From: Sphingobacterium sp. UBA2700
Lineage (GTDB): Bacteria; Bacteroidota; Bacteroidia; Sphingobacteriales; Sphingobacteriaceae
Length of the DNA stretch: 64,000 nucleotides
Reading direction: 5' to 3'
Assembly: GCA_002354335.1 (NCBI GenBank)
Contig: DELI01000027.1
Coordinates: 137,331 to 201,330 of the forward strand
Shown one piece after another: positions 17,386 to 28,400 of the stretch (positions within the stretch are counted from its first letter, which is position 1; every line of letters starts with the position of its first letter). The notes under the pieces were generated by a model. It did no database searches. It was not told the origin of the DNA and was given only the letters and a program-made list of their open reading frames with translations. The translations under genes were made by a program, and so were the position numbers.

Positions 17386-20112
17386 GTGCATAATCTTTAT
17401 TATATCTTGACCGTGCTGATGGTCTGCCTTTCAATCTCTCCAAAGCTGCATGCGCAAGAAGGCGCCAGAAGCATTGAGGGACTGGTGGTAGATACCATTG
17501 GTATGGGACTTAAAGGAGTTTCAGTGCGCTTAAGCAGTACCGCAGATACGATTGTGGTGACGACGAATGCAAATGGTTTCTATCGAATCAATAAGATTAA
17601 GGGTGAACATATCAGTGTTACTTATAGTATGCTGGGGCACCAAATTGTCAAAAAGACCTTTCCTTCCAACCGATTTATAGATCAGATATTTGCGCCCAAG
17701 GTTACTCTCCACCCGCAGGCCAACATAATTCCTGAAGTACGCGTAGTGAAGTATATTCCTATTGTCAATAAGGGGGATACTGTTCAGTTTAATATGAAAG
17801 CTTTCTCATTTCCAGAACGATCCTTGCTGGAGGAAGCATTAAAGAATATTCCTGGCTTCCAAGTGTTACGTGACGGGACTCTATTTTATAATGGGCAAAT
17901 AATCACCCAGGTGCAAGTGGATGGTCGGAAGTTCTTTGGAGGTGATGTACAAACGGCGACTAGAAATCTCCCTGCGGAGTTCGTAAAGCAAATTGAAGTG
18001 ATCAATGATTATGGTGTGGCATCGACAGAGAAAGGAATTAAGAATAACGAGCCAGAGAAGATTATCAATATCAATCTAGAGGAAAACAAAAAGAAAATTA
18101 CATTCGGACAAGGGACGATTGGCGGTGGAACGCGCGAGCGATATCTCGGTAGCTTGGGCATCAACAAATTTAATGATGGGCAGGAAGTCTCAGTCGTCGG
18201 GTCGTTAAATAATACCAATACGAGTTTGTTTGCATTTGGATCACCCAACGGCGCCGGAGGAAGAGCGACCTCCTTGGGTGAGTTTGGCGACTATGCAGAT
18301 CAATCCGATGGATTGAATAAGTTGGGCTCGATAGGGGTCAGCTTTACTGATAATTGGGGGAAAGACATACAGATATCCGGAGGTTATAACTACCAAAGCC
18401 GTCAAAACCTGACGGAAGGTAACTCGCTATTAACATCTTCATTCAGCAACTTTAAAATACATAAGAAAGAGGATTATAGTACGACCACCTTGGATAACTA
18501 TCATAAGTTGTTTTTTGAAATCAATTCTAAGTTCAAGAATCAGGATATATTTAAGATTAAGCCCACGATCACATACAACAGAACTTTTGTCGATAACAAT
18601 AAATACACGACGCGTCAGAACTACAGAGTAAGTGAGAGCGGTGAGCAAAAGGATAGTTCGGTAAATTCTACGCCGACAGCGGAGGTTCTGATGTTCTATT
18701 CCAAGTATTTCAAGAAGCCCGGTAGAAAGTTGGTAGGCGATTTTCGATTTAATTTCCAAACGATAGGAAAAGATGAGCGTGTGAACGAAAGCTACGTCAT
18801 CTATGATACAACCAGTGTGAATCCCTCAATCAGCATGTTTGAACAAGAACAGATTGTTGATGCGCGAAATGATCTCAATACGATAAAATCATCTATTTCG
18901 TATGTAGAGCCTTTCTTAAAACACAGTCTTTTGGAAGTGTCCTATGATATTGATATCACGGATATCGAAGCGCGCCGTGTGGTAAGAAAAGAACCGTTCG
19001 AAATAATCGATTCGTTAGGCGTCGAGTATGCGTATCAATTTAGAAGCTTTAAAACAGGCTTAAACTATCAATACGAGCCCAACAATAGATTCCGTGTGAA
19101 TCTGGGCTTTTCCGTACAACCTCTTAGCCTGGAGGGAAAAGTTAAAGGAGATACAGCAACGTATAACTACACCAATGTAAACCTGATTCCGACAACAAAC
19201 ATTCGATACAAGGTGAATGACGAGCTGGATCTGCAGTTCTCTTATCTCGGCAAAAACAATCAGCCCAATTTCTTGCACATCTCTCCGGTTCGTGATAACT
19301 CCAATTCCCGAAACATTATCGTCGGTAACCCTGCGTTGAAGGCGGAATTCTATAATAAGATATCCACAAGTTTGCGGAAGTTTGTTACCAATAGGGGACA
19401 ATATTTTGAAACCAGCTTTGCTTATACTTTCATCAATAATAAGATCGTCAGCACGAAGAAGTCCGTATCGAAAGAGTCGACCATACAGGAAACGTCTTTT
19501 GAAAACACAAACGGATATTATGATGTCCGATGGAACTATCTGTTCAATACGCCGTTTATCAACGACAATTTCCAACTCGATTTGAATGGAGATGTAGAGT
19601 ATTACAACAATCTTTCGTTTATCGATTCGAGAAAAAGTACGACCAGGCAAGTGCTTTTCAATCAGAACCTGCAATTTCGCTATAATTGGAATGAGTATTT
19701 TGAGTCGGTTTTCAATACCAATTATTTCCTAAACAGGGCTATTTACGAATTGCCTTATCGCAATAAAATTGCAGCGCATTCCTTTCTATTGAGCCTAGGG
19801 GGCAAAGGTTATATCAGCAACAAGTTTGTCTTAGGCGCGGAGATGTCACAACGTTTCTATAAAGGCTACGTGAGTGAGTTAAGTGACGTCAATCCAACGA
19901 TCATCAACACTTATCTGGAGTATACATTCATGAAGAATAATTTAGCATTGCTACGCTTGCAATGCTATGATTTGTTGGATCAAAATAAGAACGTGGGTGT
20001 ATTGACCGAGTATGCCGGGAATGACGTTTTCGAATCTAGAAACAATCGATTGGGAAGATATTTAATGTTGACTCTCAATATTAGATTGCAATCCTATCCA
20101 AATAAAAAATAA
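17386..20112 (+). CDS. Outer-membrane beta-barrel protein with CarboxypepD-reg domain (TonB-dependent receptor-like)
   Basis: 908 residues. The likely start is a GTG at 17386: the codon just before it in frame is a stop, and the GTG yields a good signal peptide (MHNLYYILTVLMVCLSISPKLHAQ). Residues 30-115 form a carboxypeptidase-regulatory-like beta domain. A plug-like region follows (EEALKNIPGFQVLRDGTLFYNGQ, VDGRKFFGGD, then LPAEFVKQIEVINDYG), and the remainder is a long barrel with alternating aromatic strands. This is the architecture of the outer membrane beta-barrel family (PF14905 type) related to TonB-dependent receptors but without a clear TonB box or SusD partner. The substrate is unknown. 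The quinone oxidoreductase gene overlaps its stop by one base. Confidence 0.85.
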   Translation: MHNLYYILTVLMVCLSISPKLHAQEGARSIEGLVVDTIGMGLKGVSVRLSSTADTIVVTTNANGFYRINKIKGEHISVTYSMLGHQIVKKTFPSNRFIDQIFAPKVTLHPQANIIPEVRVVKYIPIVNKGDTVQFNMKAFSFPERSLLEEALKNIPGFQVLRDGTLFYNGQIITQVQVDGRKFFGGDVQTATRNLPAEFVKQIEVINDYGVASTEKGIKNNEPEKIININLEENKKKITFGQGTIGGGTRERYLGSLGINKFNDGQEVSVVGSLNNTNTSLFAFGSPNGAGGRATSLGEFGDYADQSDGLNKLGSIGVSFTDNWGKDIQISGGYNYQSRQNLTEGNSLLTSSFSNFKIHKKEDYSTTTLDNYHKLFFEINSKFKNQDIFKIKPTITYNRTFVDNNKYTTRQNYRVSESGEQKDSSVNSTPTAEVLMFYSKYFKKPGRKLVGDFRFNFQTIGKDERVNESYVIYDTTSVNPSISMFEQEQIVDARNDLNTIKSSISYVEPFLKHSLLEVSYDIDITDIEARRVVRKEPFEIIDSLGVEYAYQFRSFKTGLNYQYEPNNRFRVNLGFSVQPLSLEGKVKGDTATYNYTNVNLIPTTNIRYKVNDELDLQFSYLGKNNQPNFLHISPVRDNSNSRNIIVGNPALKAEFYNKISTSLRKFVTNRGQYFETSFAYTFINNKIVSTKKSVSKESTIQETSFENTNGYYDVRWNYLFNTPFINDNFQLDLNGDVEYYNNLSFIDSRKSTTRQVLFNQNLQFRYNWNEYFESVFNTNYFLNRAIYELPYRNKIAAHSFLLSLGGKGYISNKFVLGAEMSQRFYKGYVSELSDVNPTIINTYLEYTFMKNNLALLRLQCYDLLDQNKNVGVLTEYAGNDVFESRNNRLGRYLMLTLNIRLQSYPNKK

Positions 20113-21086
20113 TGAAAGCCATTGTAATTACTTCGTTTGGAGGACCGGAGGTATTAAAAGTCCAAGAACGCCCAGATCCAATCCCTCAACAACATGAGCT
20201 GTTGATCCGTGTGAAAGCTGCGGGTATTAACCGTCCAGATGTATTTCAACGAAAAGGCAATTATCCCGCGCCTGAGGGCGTTGCTGCGGACATACCAGGC
20301 TTAGAGGTTTCCGGTGTCGTCGAAGCGCTAGGGGCAGAGGCGACCAACTTCAAAGTAGGCGATGAGGTCATGGCATTATTGGCTGGAGGCGGATACGCCG
20401 AGCTTGTTGTGGTAAACGAAGGGATGTGCATGGCGAAGCCTCGCAATGTCAGCTTCGTCGAAGCAGCCGGGCTTCCCGAGACTTTATTCACCGTATGGCA
20501 TAACGTTTTTCAGCGCGGCAAGTTGCAGAGCGGAGAGAATTTTCTGGTACATGGCGGAGCAGGGGGAATCGGCACAACTGCGATACAGCTCGCAAAAGCA
20601 TTTGGTGCTCATGTTTATACTACGGTTGGCAGCATCGATAAAAAGCTTCTCACAGAGGGATTAGGCGCTACTAAAGCAGTAATATACAAAGATGAAGATT
20701 TTGTCGAGGCATTGGCGGACATCGGCATGGATGTCATTCTAGATTCGATTGGAGGAGAATACTTTGCAAAGAACATAAAAATCATGAATCCCGATGGGCG
20801 CTTGGTTTATATCAATGCGATGCAGGGAGCCAAGGTGGAACTGAACCTTTTAAAACTTATGCAAAAGCGGATAAGCCTTACAGGCTCAACACTTCGGGCG
20901 CGGGATATTGCTTTTAAATCATCGCTTGCACAAGAGGTTGAAGAAAAAGTTATCCCACTTATAGCAAATGGAACCTTCAAAGTAGAAGTCAGTCAGGTAT
21001 TCGATTATCGAAATGCGGAGGAAGCTCATCGTCAAATCGAGCGTAAAGATCATTTCGGCAAAATTATCCTTTCTTTCGAGGGCTAA
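20112..21086 (+). CDS. NAD(P)H:quinone oxidoreductase, zinc-independent MDR family
   Basis: 324 residues. The N-terminus MKAIVITSFGGPEVLKVQE and the segment GINRPDVFQRKGNYP are typical of QOR/PIG3-type medium-chain reductases. The Rossmann motif is HGGAGGIGTTAIQLAKAFGA (about residues 147-166). The structural and catalytic zinc Cys/His ligands of alcohol dehydrogenases are missing, as expected for this branch. It reduces quinones with NADPH in the cytosol. The ATG overlaps the TAA of the barrel gene (TAATG), so translation is coupled, although the two products work in different compartments. Confidence 0.92.
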   Translation: MKAIVITSFGGPEVLKVQERPDPIPQQHELLIRVKAAGINRPDVFQRKGNYPAPEGVAADIPGLEVSGVVEALGAEATNFKVGDEVMALLAGGGYAELVVVNEGMCMAKPRNVSFVEAAGLPETLFTVWHNVFQRGKLQSGENFLVHGGAGGIGTTAIQLAKAFGAHVYTTVGSIDKKLLTEGLGATKAVIYKDEDFVEALADIGMDVILDSIGGEYFAKNIKIMNPDGRLVYINAMQGAKVELNLLKLMQKRISLTGSTLRARDIAFKSSLAQEVEEKVIPLIANGTFKVEVSQVFDYRNAEEAHRQIERKDHFGKIILSFEG

Positions 21087-21121
21087 ATACTTTTAGCAGT
21101 CTATTTTCAAGGAATATTTTC

Positions 21122-21129
21122 TATATTTA
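21122..21129 (+). promoter_or_regulatory. Candidate -7 element of the GH92 promoter
   Basis: TATATTTA, one mismatch from TAnnTTTG, 26 bp before the GH92 start in a 69-bp gap. Confidence 0.35.
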
Positions 21130-21155
21130 GACAACGAATTAATCCTAAAAAGCCT

Positions 21156-23444
21156 ATGCGATTAAAACTTCTTGCTACAGCTTTCCTATTGGGGAGCTCT
21201 ATTCTTAGCACTTACGCACAAAAGATAGGGAAAATCGAACGTCCCATTGATATGGTTAGTACGCTCGTAGGTACACAATCTACATATTTTCTTTCCAGTG
21301 GTAATACTTATCCAGCCGTCGCAATGCCTTGGGGCATGAACTTCTGGAGCCCACAGACCGGCAAGATGGGAGATGGGTGGATGTATACTTATACGGCTGA
21401 AAAAATAAGAGGAATCAAACAAACTCACCAGCCTTCGCCTTGGATGAACGACTATGGGCAATTCTCCGTAATGGCGATGGTTGGCAATAAAACCTTTGAT
21501 CAGGATAAACGCGCTAGTTATTTTTCTCATAAAGCAGAAGTTGCAAAGCCGCACTACTATTCCGTCTATCTGGCTGATTATGACACCAAAGTCGAAGTAA
21601 CTCCGACGGAAAGAGCGTCATATTTCCGTTTTACATTTCCTAAGACAGATTCTGCTTTCGTCCTGCTCGATGCTTTCGACAAGGGCTCCTATGTCGAGAT
21701 CATCCCTCGCGAGCAGAAGATCATCGGTTATAGCACAAAGAATAGCGGCGGAGTTCCGGATAACTTCAAGAACTACTTTGTTATGGAGTTCGACCGTCCA
21801 TTTGCGAACGTTGCAACCTTCGCTGACTCCGTGTTAACCGATGGCCGCCTGAAGATACAAGCGAATCATGTAGGCGCCCTGGTTGGTTTTAAAACCGCAA
21901 ATGCCGGGGAAAAGCTGCTCGTTAAAGTGGCATCGTCCTTCATCAGTCCCGAACAAGCTAATCTCAATCTTAAAGAACTCGATAACACTAGCTTTGACGA
22001 ACAGGTAGCAAAGGGCGAAGAACGTTGGAATAGCGAGCTCGCAAAGATACAGGTGGAAGGTGGAAGCATCGATCAGATCCGCACCTTTTATTCGGCTTTG
22101 TATCGCTCGCTTTTGTTTCCGCGTATGTTTTATGAAATTGATGCTGCAGGCCAGGTCGTTCACTACTCACCCTATAACGGAAAAGTGCTTCCAGGCTATA
22201 TGTTTACCGATACAGGCTTTTGGGATACCTTCCGTTGTCTTTTTCCATTCCTGAATTTGATGTATCCGGATGTGAATGAGAAGATACAAGAGGGACTTGC
22301 AAATGCTTACAGAGAGGGCGGATGGCTACCGGAATGGGCGAGCCCGGGCTATAGAAATATTATGGTTGGTAATAACTCTGCGTCGATTGTTGCAGATGCC
22401 TGGATAAAAGGTGTTAAATCGAAGGATATTGAAACCTTGTATGAAGCTGTTAAGAAGGGCGCAAATAATGCAGGACCGATGACGGCTGTAGGGCGCGCAG
22501 GCGCGACATATTACAATGAGCTAGGCTATGTGCCGTATGATGTAAAAATACATGAAAATGCTGCTCGCTCGCTGGAATACGCATACGACGATTTTGCTAT
22601 CTATCAATTAGCCAAATCGCTAAATAAACCTCAGGAGGAACTTGACTTTTATCAGAAACGTTCTTTCAACTATAAAAAGCTATTCGATCCTTCCACCGGG
22701 CTGATGCGCGGAAAAAACAAGGACGGTTCTTGGGCTGCACCATTCAATCCATTTAAGTGGGGCGACGCCTTTACCGAGGGCAATAGTTGGCATTATAGCT
22801 GGTCGGTATTTCAAGATATCGAAGGATTAGCAAATCTGATGGGCGGTCATGCGGCCATGGAAATTAAACTAGACTCTGTATTTCATCTTCCACCGGTATT
22901 CGACGATTCTTATTATGGCTTCCCTATACACGAGATCCGTGAAATGCAGATCGCCAATATGGGGCAGTATGCACATGGAAACCAACCTATACAGCACATG
23001 ATCTATTTATATAATCATGTTGGAGCACCTTGGAAAGCACAATACTGGTTACGAGAGACGATGAATAGAATGTATTCCCCAAATCCCGATGGCTACTGTG
23101 GCGATGAAGATAATGGACAAACTTCTGCTTGGTATGTCTTTACAGCAATGGGCTTCTATCCCGTGACGCCAGCTACCGATGAGTATGTTTTAGGATCACC
23201 CATATTTGATAAGGTGATCATCAGTTTAAAAAGTGGCAAGAAAATCATTATAGAAACAAAGAATAACTCCGATCAGAATCGCTATATCCAAAGCATGAAA
23301 TTCAACGGCAAAAACTATAGCAAAAACTTTATCAAGCATAGCGAACTCATAAAAGGTGCAAACCTCAGCTTTGATATGGGCGCAGAACCTAATAAAAAGC
23401 GCGGCGTGAGCAGAGGAGATCTGCCGTTTTCATTGTCTAAATAG
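21156..23444 (+). CDS. GH92 family exo-alpha-mannosidase, exported
   Basis: 762 residues, normal for GH92, which removes terminal alpha-mannose (mostly 1,2; also 1,3, 1,4 or 1,6) from mannans or N-glycans in a calcium-dependent inverting reaction. A signal peptide (MRLKLLATAFLLGSSILSTYAQ) sends it to the periplasm or surface. Family signatures are present: GTQSTYFLSSGNTYPAVAMPWG at the start of the N-terminal beta domain, HMIYLYNHVGAPWKAQYW, and GDEDNGQTSAWYVFTAMGFYPV in the (alpha/alpha)6 domain, which holds the catalytic acids. The SusC/SusD block starts 636 bp downstream on the same strand. Linkage specificity cannot be told from sequence. Confidence 0.93.
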   Translation: MRLKLLATAFLLGSSILSTYAQKIGKIERPIDMVSTLVGTQSTYFLSSGNTYPAVAMPWGMNFWSPQTGKMGDGWMYTYTAEKIRGIKQTHQPSPWMNDYGQFSVMAMVGNKTFDQDKRASYFSHKAEVAKPHYYSVYLADYDTKVEVTPTERASYFRFTFPKTDSAFVLLDAFDKGSYVEIIPREQKIIGYSTKNSGGVPDNFKNYFVMEFDRPFANVATFADSVLTDGRLKIQANHVGALVGFKTANAGEKLLVKVASSFISPEQANLNLKELDNTSFDEQVAKGEERWNSELAKIQVEGGSIDQIRTFYSALYRSLLFPRMFYEIDAAGQVVHYSPYNGKVLPGYMFTDTGFWDTFRCLFPFLNLMYPDVNEKIQEGLANAYREGGWLPEWASPGYRNIMVGNNSASIVADAWIKGVKSKDIETLYEAVKKGANNAGPMTAVGRAGATYYNELGYVPYDVKIHENAARSLEYAYDDFAIYQLAKSLNKPQEELDFYQKRSFNYKKLFDPSTGLMRGKNKDGSWAAPFNPFKWGDAFTEGNSWHYSWSVFQDIEGLANLMGGHAAMEIKLDSVFHLPPVFDDSYYGFPIHEIREMQIANMGQYAHGNQPIQHMIYLYNHVGAPWKAQYWLRETMNRMYSPNPDGYCGDEDNGQTSAWYVFTAMGFYPVTPATDEYVLGSPIFDKVIISLKSGKKIIIETKNNSDQNRYIQSMKFNGKNYSKNFIKHSELIKGANLSFDMGAEPNKKRGVSRGDLPFSLSK

Positions 23445-23521
23445 CGATTAACGCCTATATAATAGACATAAAATGTATAATTGCTTAATTTGTCCCCAAA
23501 AATTAAGCAGGAAATTAAAAA

Positions 23522-23655
23522 TTGTCCTAAACCGGGAAAGGTAGCATTTAAGGATTAACGAGATCCTGTCAATCTTTGCATCCTTCCTTTCCTGATTCAT
23601 GAAAAACGATCCTGCCAATCCTTGCATCCTTCCTTTATTGGTTAAAGACAAACCG
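23522..23655. repeat. Degraded palindromic repeat, one full and one half copy
   Basis: The same words appear as in the perfect repeat at 58106-58185: GATCCTGTCAATC, then CATCCTTCCTTTCCTG, then a second run GATCCTGCCAATCC, CATCCTTCCTTT and GGTTAAAGAC. The left arm (CCTAAACCGGGAAAGG) is diverged. The order suggests a full element followed by a second right half. Confidence 0.7.
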
Positions 23656-23924
23656 TATAGATTCTAACAACAAATTTGGCTCTATCCCCCTCATATACAA
23701 TACAAACCTTAGGCAAACCCCAATCAGAATCCAGGGCTTATATGCGGGTATGAGATGATTCGAATAAGGAAGTAATAAATCGTGTGTCCCTGATTTTTAT
23801 TTTCTTTCTATTTAAATTTCTATGCTTTTTAAAAGTTAAATTAAAGTTTCCTCCCAAACCTTCTATTAATAGAACATTAACAATTTAGTAACTGCCTCTA
23901 AACATTCCCAAAGCGTGTATTGGC

Positions 23925-23932
23925 TAATTTTG
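23925..23932 (+). promoter_or_regulatory. Candidate -7 element upstream of the Sus-type operon
   Basis: Exact TAnnTTTG match (TAATTTTG) about 150 bp before the lipoprotein start. The upstream -33 element is weak. Confidence 0.45.
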
Positions 23933-24080
23933 CACAAACTTTTGAAAAAACACAATCATAAAATTAACCTAGAGTTGTGACTTGTTTGTTTTGTTCTCTT
24001 TCGTTATCGAAAGAAATCTTTCAGTTTTCAAGGGTTTATGAAATTTTGAAACACTTAAAGTAAATATTAATCTCAATGTT

Positions 24081-25418
24081 ATGAAAATTCGTAGTTTACT
24101 AATGATGCCTCTCGGATTTTTGCTTCTGCTCGCAGGGTGCAAAGACGAAGAGACTTTGAAGAAAAGTGAGCATGATCCTTCCAAGCCGATTGTGCTTAGC
24201 TCGTACTTTCCGTTAGAGGGCGGAGCGAGGACCAAAATACTTTTAGATGGTGAAAACTTTGGAACTGACCCATCTAAAATTAAAGTCTACTTCAACAAAG
24301 CGAAGGCTTCCATTATTTCTTCCAGCGGCAATCGCATTTATGCTATTGTACCGCGCATGCCTGGGGCCGACCCTAAGATTTCGGTGGTCGTGGGTAAAGA
24401 TTCATTAGTTTATGAGAATACTTTCATTTATCATACGCAAGCGCAGGTTAGTACAGTAACTGGGAATGGGCAAAAGAATTTTAAACCAGGGGTATTATCG
24501 GAAGCAGAGGTATATGGTAAATACTTGGAATTGGATGCGGAAGGCAATATTTTCATGTCCTGGCGCGATGGCGGTAACCCTGCTACCTTTGGTGTAGCTA
24601 GAATAAATGAGCGGGAAAACATCGTTACCCCATTAATTGAAGCTCAGGCTGCTACAAGAATTCTATACGCGAATGGATTAACAGTAGACCGTGCAACAGG
24701 GATGTTGACTGCAGCACACGAGTCGACGAAGGAGGTGATTTTTACATTTGACCCTCGCGAAGCGTGGTACCCCCGTCAACGAAATGTGAAATATTCTACC
24801 GCTGACCTAACATCGATTGTTGATGCAGATCGCTATAAGAACTTTATTACTTTTTGTCCCTATGACGGACACCTCTACACGCGTTATCGTGATGGTAAAA
24901 TAGCGAAGATCAACCCCGAAACAATGGAGGCAAAGATCGTCCATCAAGGCCCCTATGGTTCGCAATATGGGCAAGCAATAAACCCTAAAAAACCTTGGCT
25001 ATTATATATCACTTTACACTCCAATGCAACCCCTATTGAATTTCGACAAGGGATTTCTGTGCTCGACCTTCGCGATCCCAACGGAACGGGAGGTTTCAAA
25101 CGAATGAATGCACCAGGAGGTAGTGCTTTTCGGGATGGTCCGATTGAAGATGCTTTATTCAATTATCCTAAGGACATCAAATTCGATAACGATGGGAACA
25201 TGTTTGTGGCAGACTATGGGAACCATTGTATCCGAATGGTATCGGCAGATAATATCGTAACAACGGTTGCCGGCCGACCTGGAACATTTGGCTATAAAGA
25301 CGGTGGTCCTGCTGAATCATTATTTAATCAACCTTGGGGTGTTGCGGTGAATGAACAAGGCGATATCTATATCGCAGATTGGAGCAACGCTAGAATCCGC
25401 AAACTTGTAATTGAGTAG
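24081..25418 (+). CDS. IPT/TIG and NHL-repeat surface lipoprotein of the Sus-type locus
   Basis: 445 residues. A signal ends in lipobox LLLAGC (Cys20). Residues 35-115 form an IPT/TIG immunoglobulin-like domain (PIVLSSYFPLEGGARTKILLDGENFG..). The remainder is an NHL-type beta-propeller; clear repeat units are PKDIKFDNDGNMFVADYGNH, CIRMVSADNIVTTVAG and PWGVAVNEQGDIYIADWSNA near the C-terminus. Such lipoproteins commonly accompany SusC/SusD pairs and are thought to bind glycan at the surface (SGBP-like). SusC starts 56 bp downstream. Binding target is unknown; given GH92 next door, mannose-containing glycans are the simplest guess. Confidence 0.85.
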   Translation: MKIRSLLMMPLGFLLLLAGCKDEETLKKSEHDPSKPIVLSSYFPLEGGARTKILLDGENFGTDPSKIKVYFNKAKASIISSSGNRIYAIVPRMPGADPKISVVVGKDSLVYENTFIYHTQAQVSTVTGNGQKNFKPGVLSEAEVYGKYLELDAEGNIFMSWRDGGNPATFGVARINERENIVTPLIEAQAATRILYANGLTVDRATGMLTAAHESTKEVIFTFDPREAWYPRQRNVKYSTADLTSIVDADRYKNFITFCPYDGHLYTRYRDGKIAKINPETMEAKIVHQGPYGSQYGQAINPKKPWLLYITLHSNATPIEFRQGISVLDLRDPNGTGGFKRMNAPGGSAFRDGPIEDALFNYPKDIKFDNDGNMFVADYGNHCIRMVSADNIVTTVAGRPGTFGYKDGGPAESLFNQPWGVAVNEQGDIYIADWSNARIRKLVIE

Positions 25419-25474
25419 TTTTTGCAAGCATTTAAATATTAAACCAACACAAACTAATTAAGCAATAAAATAAA

Positions 25475-28400
25475 ATGAAGATTTTTCATGCGATCTGTTT
25501 GCTGCTATTTTGTTCAGTCTTCTCGATTGCCAATGGGCAGGAAACAAAAGAATTAACCATTGCCGGAAAGGTGATAAATGCTGCAGGAAATCCCATGTCG
25601 GCAGTATCCATATTTGTGAAGGACAAGCCTTCCGCTGGAACATCGACAGGCAATGACGGGGTATTTAAGATAACGGTCAATTATGGTGATAAAGTGGTGT
25701 TTAGTCATACCGGCTATGATCTCCAAGAATATTTAGCAATTGAATCGAAGGCCGATTTAGTTATTGAGCTTGTTGAAAAGAGTTCTGATATCGATGAGGT
25801 TATCGTGGTCGGCCTTGGAAATGTTCAGCGTAAGATAAGCTCCGTAGGGGCGATTACTACGGTTGATGTTAAGAGTTTACAAACTCCGGCTCCTTCGATT
25901 GCCAATTTGCTTGGTGGACGCGCCGCAGGGGTCATTTCGATGCAATCGAGCGGTGAACCTGGGAAGAACATTTCTGAATTCTGGGTGCGTGGAATCGGTA
26001 CTTTTGGTGCCAATAGCAAGGCGCTCGTTTTGATTGATGGACTCGAAGGTGATCTGAATACGATTGATCCTGCCGATGTGGAAAGTTTCTCGATCTTGAA
26101 GGATGCGTCGGCAACGGCAGTTTATGGGGTGAGAGGAGCAAATGGTGTTGTATTGGTAACAACGAAGCGCGGATTGGTAGACCGTATTCAAATTACAGCA
26201 AGAGCAAATTCTACACTTTCTCATCTGAATAGATTGCCTCAATATCTACGTGCTTATGACTATGCCTTATTAGCTAATGAGGCAACAGCACTTCGCGGCC
26301 AGAGTCCATTGTACGATCAAACTGAAATGGGAATTATTCGCGATGGTTTGGATCTGGACATGTATCCGGATGTAAACTGGCAAGAGGAAATATTAAATAA
26401 AAATTCTTGGAGACAAAGTTACTACGTTAGTGGTCGTGGAGGTTCGGAAGTGGCGCGCTACTTCTTAAGCTTAGGCGGGAAGAACGAGTCTGCAGCTTAC
26501 AAAGTTGATCCAAATAGCGTTTATAGTTCGAATGTAGGTTTCAATACGTATAACTACCGTATCAATCTTGATGTTAACTTAACGAAAACAACAAAGGTTT
26601 ACTTAGGGTCGGATGGTTTCTTATCGCAACTAAAGCAACCTGGTGTAGCCAATACAGAATACATTTGGGGTGCGCAATCACGATTGACGCCTTTAGCGAT
26701 TCCAACACAATATTCAAATGGTATGCTGCCAGGCTTAGGCGGCGAGGATGCATCATCGCCTTATGTGATGATCAACCGCACGGGTAAAGCATTGGATGAA
26801 GCCTTCAAAGGCAAGGTCACATTAGCCTTGAATCAGGACTTTGATCCATGGGTTAAGGGCTTAAAATTTAGAGCACAAGGTGCTTATGATGTGCATAGTT
26901 TCTTTGAAGAGCGTAGAAAGGTGCAGCCAGGACTTTCCAAAGCATTAGGACGTGCTCCAGACGGTTCGCTTATTATGCAACAGACTGTATTAGAGGAGAA
27001 GGCGACATATAAGAAAGAAATTAGGCAGTACCGTAAATATCACTTTGAATCCGTTATTAACTACGATAGGCAGTTTGGCAGCGATCACCGCACATCTGCA
27101 TTGATATATTACTATTTGAGCGATGCAAAGCATACGGATGACGCTAAGAACAACCTGGAGGCGATTCCATTGCGTTATCAAGGGGTATCCAGTCGATTGA
27201 CTTATGGATTCCGTGATACCTATCTACTTGATGTGAACTTTGGTTATACCGGATCTGAAAACTTCCAGCCAGGCAGACAGTATGGATTCTTCCCGTCGAT
27301 TGCTTTAGGATGGGTTCCAACTGGCTATAGATATTTACAAGAGAATGCACCATGGCTTAATTATTTTAAGATCCGTGCTTCCTACGGGACAGTTGGTAAT
27401 GACCGTATTTCCGAAATCAGATTCCCCTATTTAACGAAAGTCAATCAAAACGATGTTAATGTGTGGGGAATTCCGGGAATTGAAACGATTAATGAGACGC
27501 GTATTGGTGCAGACAATTTGGCGTGGGAGCGAGCTATAAAATCAAATATCGGTTTTGAAGGAAAGCTATTCAATAACAAGATTGATTTTGTGTTTGACAT
27601 TTTCAAAGATCAGCGTAACGGTATCTTCCAACAACGCGTACAAGTGCCTTCTTATGTGGGCGTCGTTTCCAACCCATTTGCAAATGTTGGGCGTATGAAA
27701 AGCTCAGGTGTCGATGGTAACATTAGCTTCACGCATAACTTGTCAGATCGAATGGGCTTCACCTTACGAGGAAATTTCACTTATACAAAAAACCTCGTTC
27801 AGAATTGGGAGCAAGCTTATTTAGAGTACCCTTATTTAGAATTTAATGGATTCCCTCATAAGTCTATTCGTGGGTATCAGTCCTTAGGTCTATTCAAAGA
27901 CGAAGAGGATATTAAGTACAGTCCTAAGCAGTCTTTTGGAGAAGTGTTACCTGGCGATATCAAATACAAAGATGTTAATGGCGATGGGGTAATAGATGCT
28001 TTAGACCAAGTGCCTCTAACACACAGTAACTATCCGCTAGCGATGTTTGGCTTTGGTGGAGAATTTCGCTTTAAAAACCTGACTTTGGGCCTTTTATTTA
28101 AAGGAACCGGCCGGACATCATTCTTCTATGTAGGACAGACGATGGAGGTAAACAAAGAGAAAAAAGTGAATGGTATGGGGTATATGCCTTTCTTCAACGG
28201 GAATGAAGGTAATGTGCTTTCTATAGTGGCCGATCCTAACAATCGTTGGATACCGATGGATTACGCAGTTGCGAATGGTATCGACCCTTCATTAGCCGAG
28301 AATCCAAATGCGCTATTTCCAAGATTACAATATGGTAATAATGCGAACAATAGTCAGCTTTCCTCATTTTGGCAGGGGGATTCTCGATATATCCGTTTAG

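Larger units (their letters stand above)
23445..24080. other. 636-bp intergenic region with repeats and a promoter
   Basis: No gene seen. It contains a degraded copy and a partial second copy of the long palindromic repeat family (about 23522-23655), an AC-rich degraded repeat (about 23690-23760), and a candidate promoter at 23925-23932 with a leader of roughly 140 nt before the lipoprotein gene. Confidence 0.6.

Noticed and set aside
23448..23651. Short minus-strand frame similar to one at 57970-58182
   Set aside because: The similarity (NQERKD..IDRI) comes from the shared DNA repeat, not from a conserved protein.
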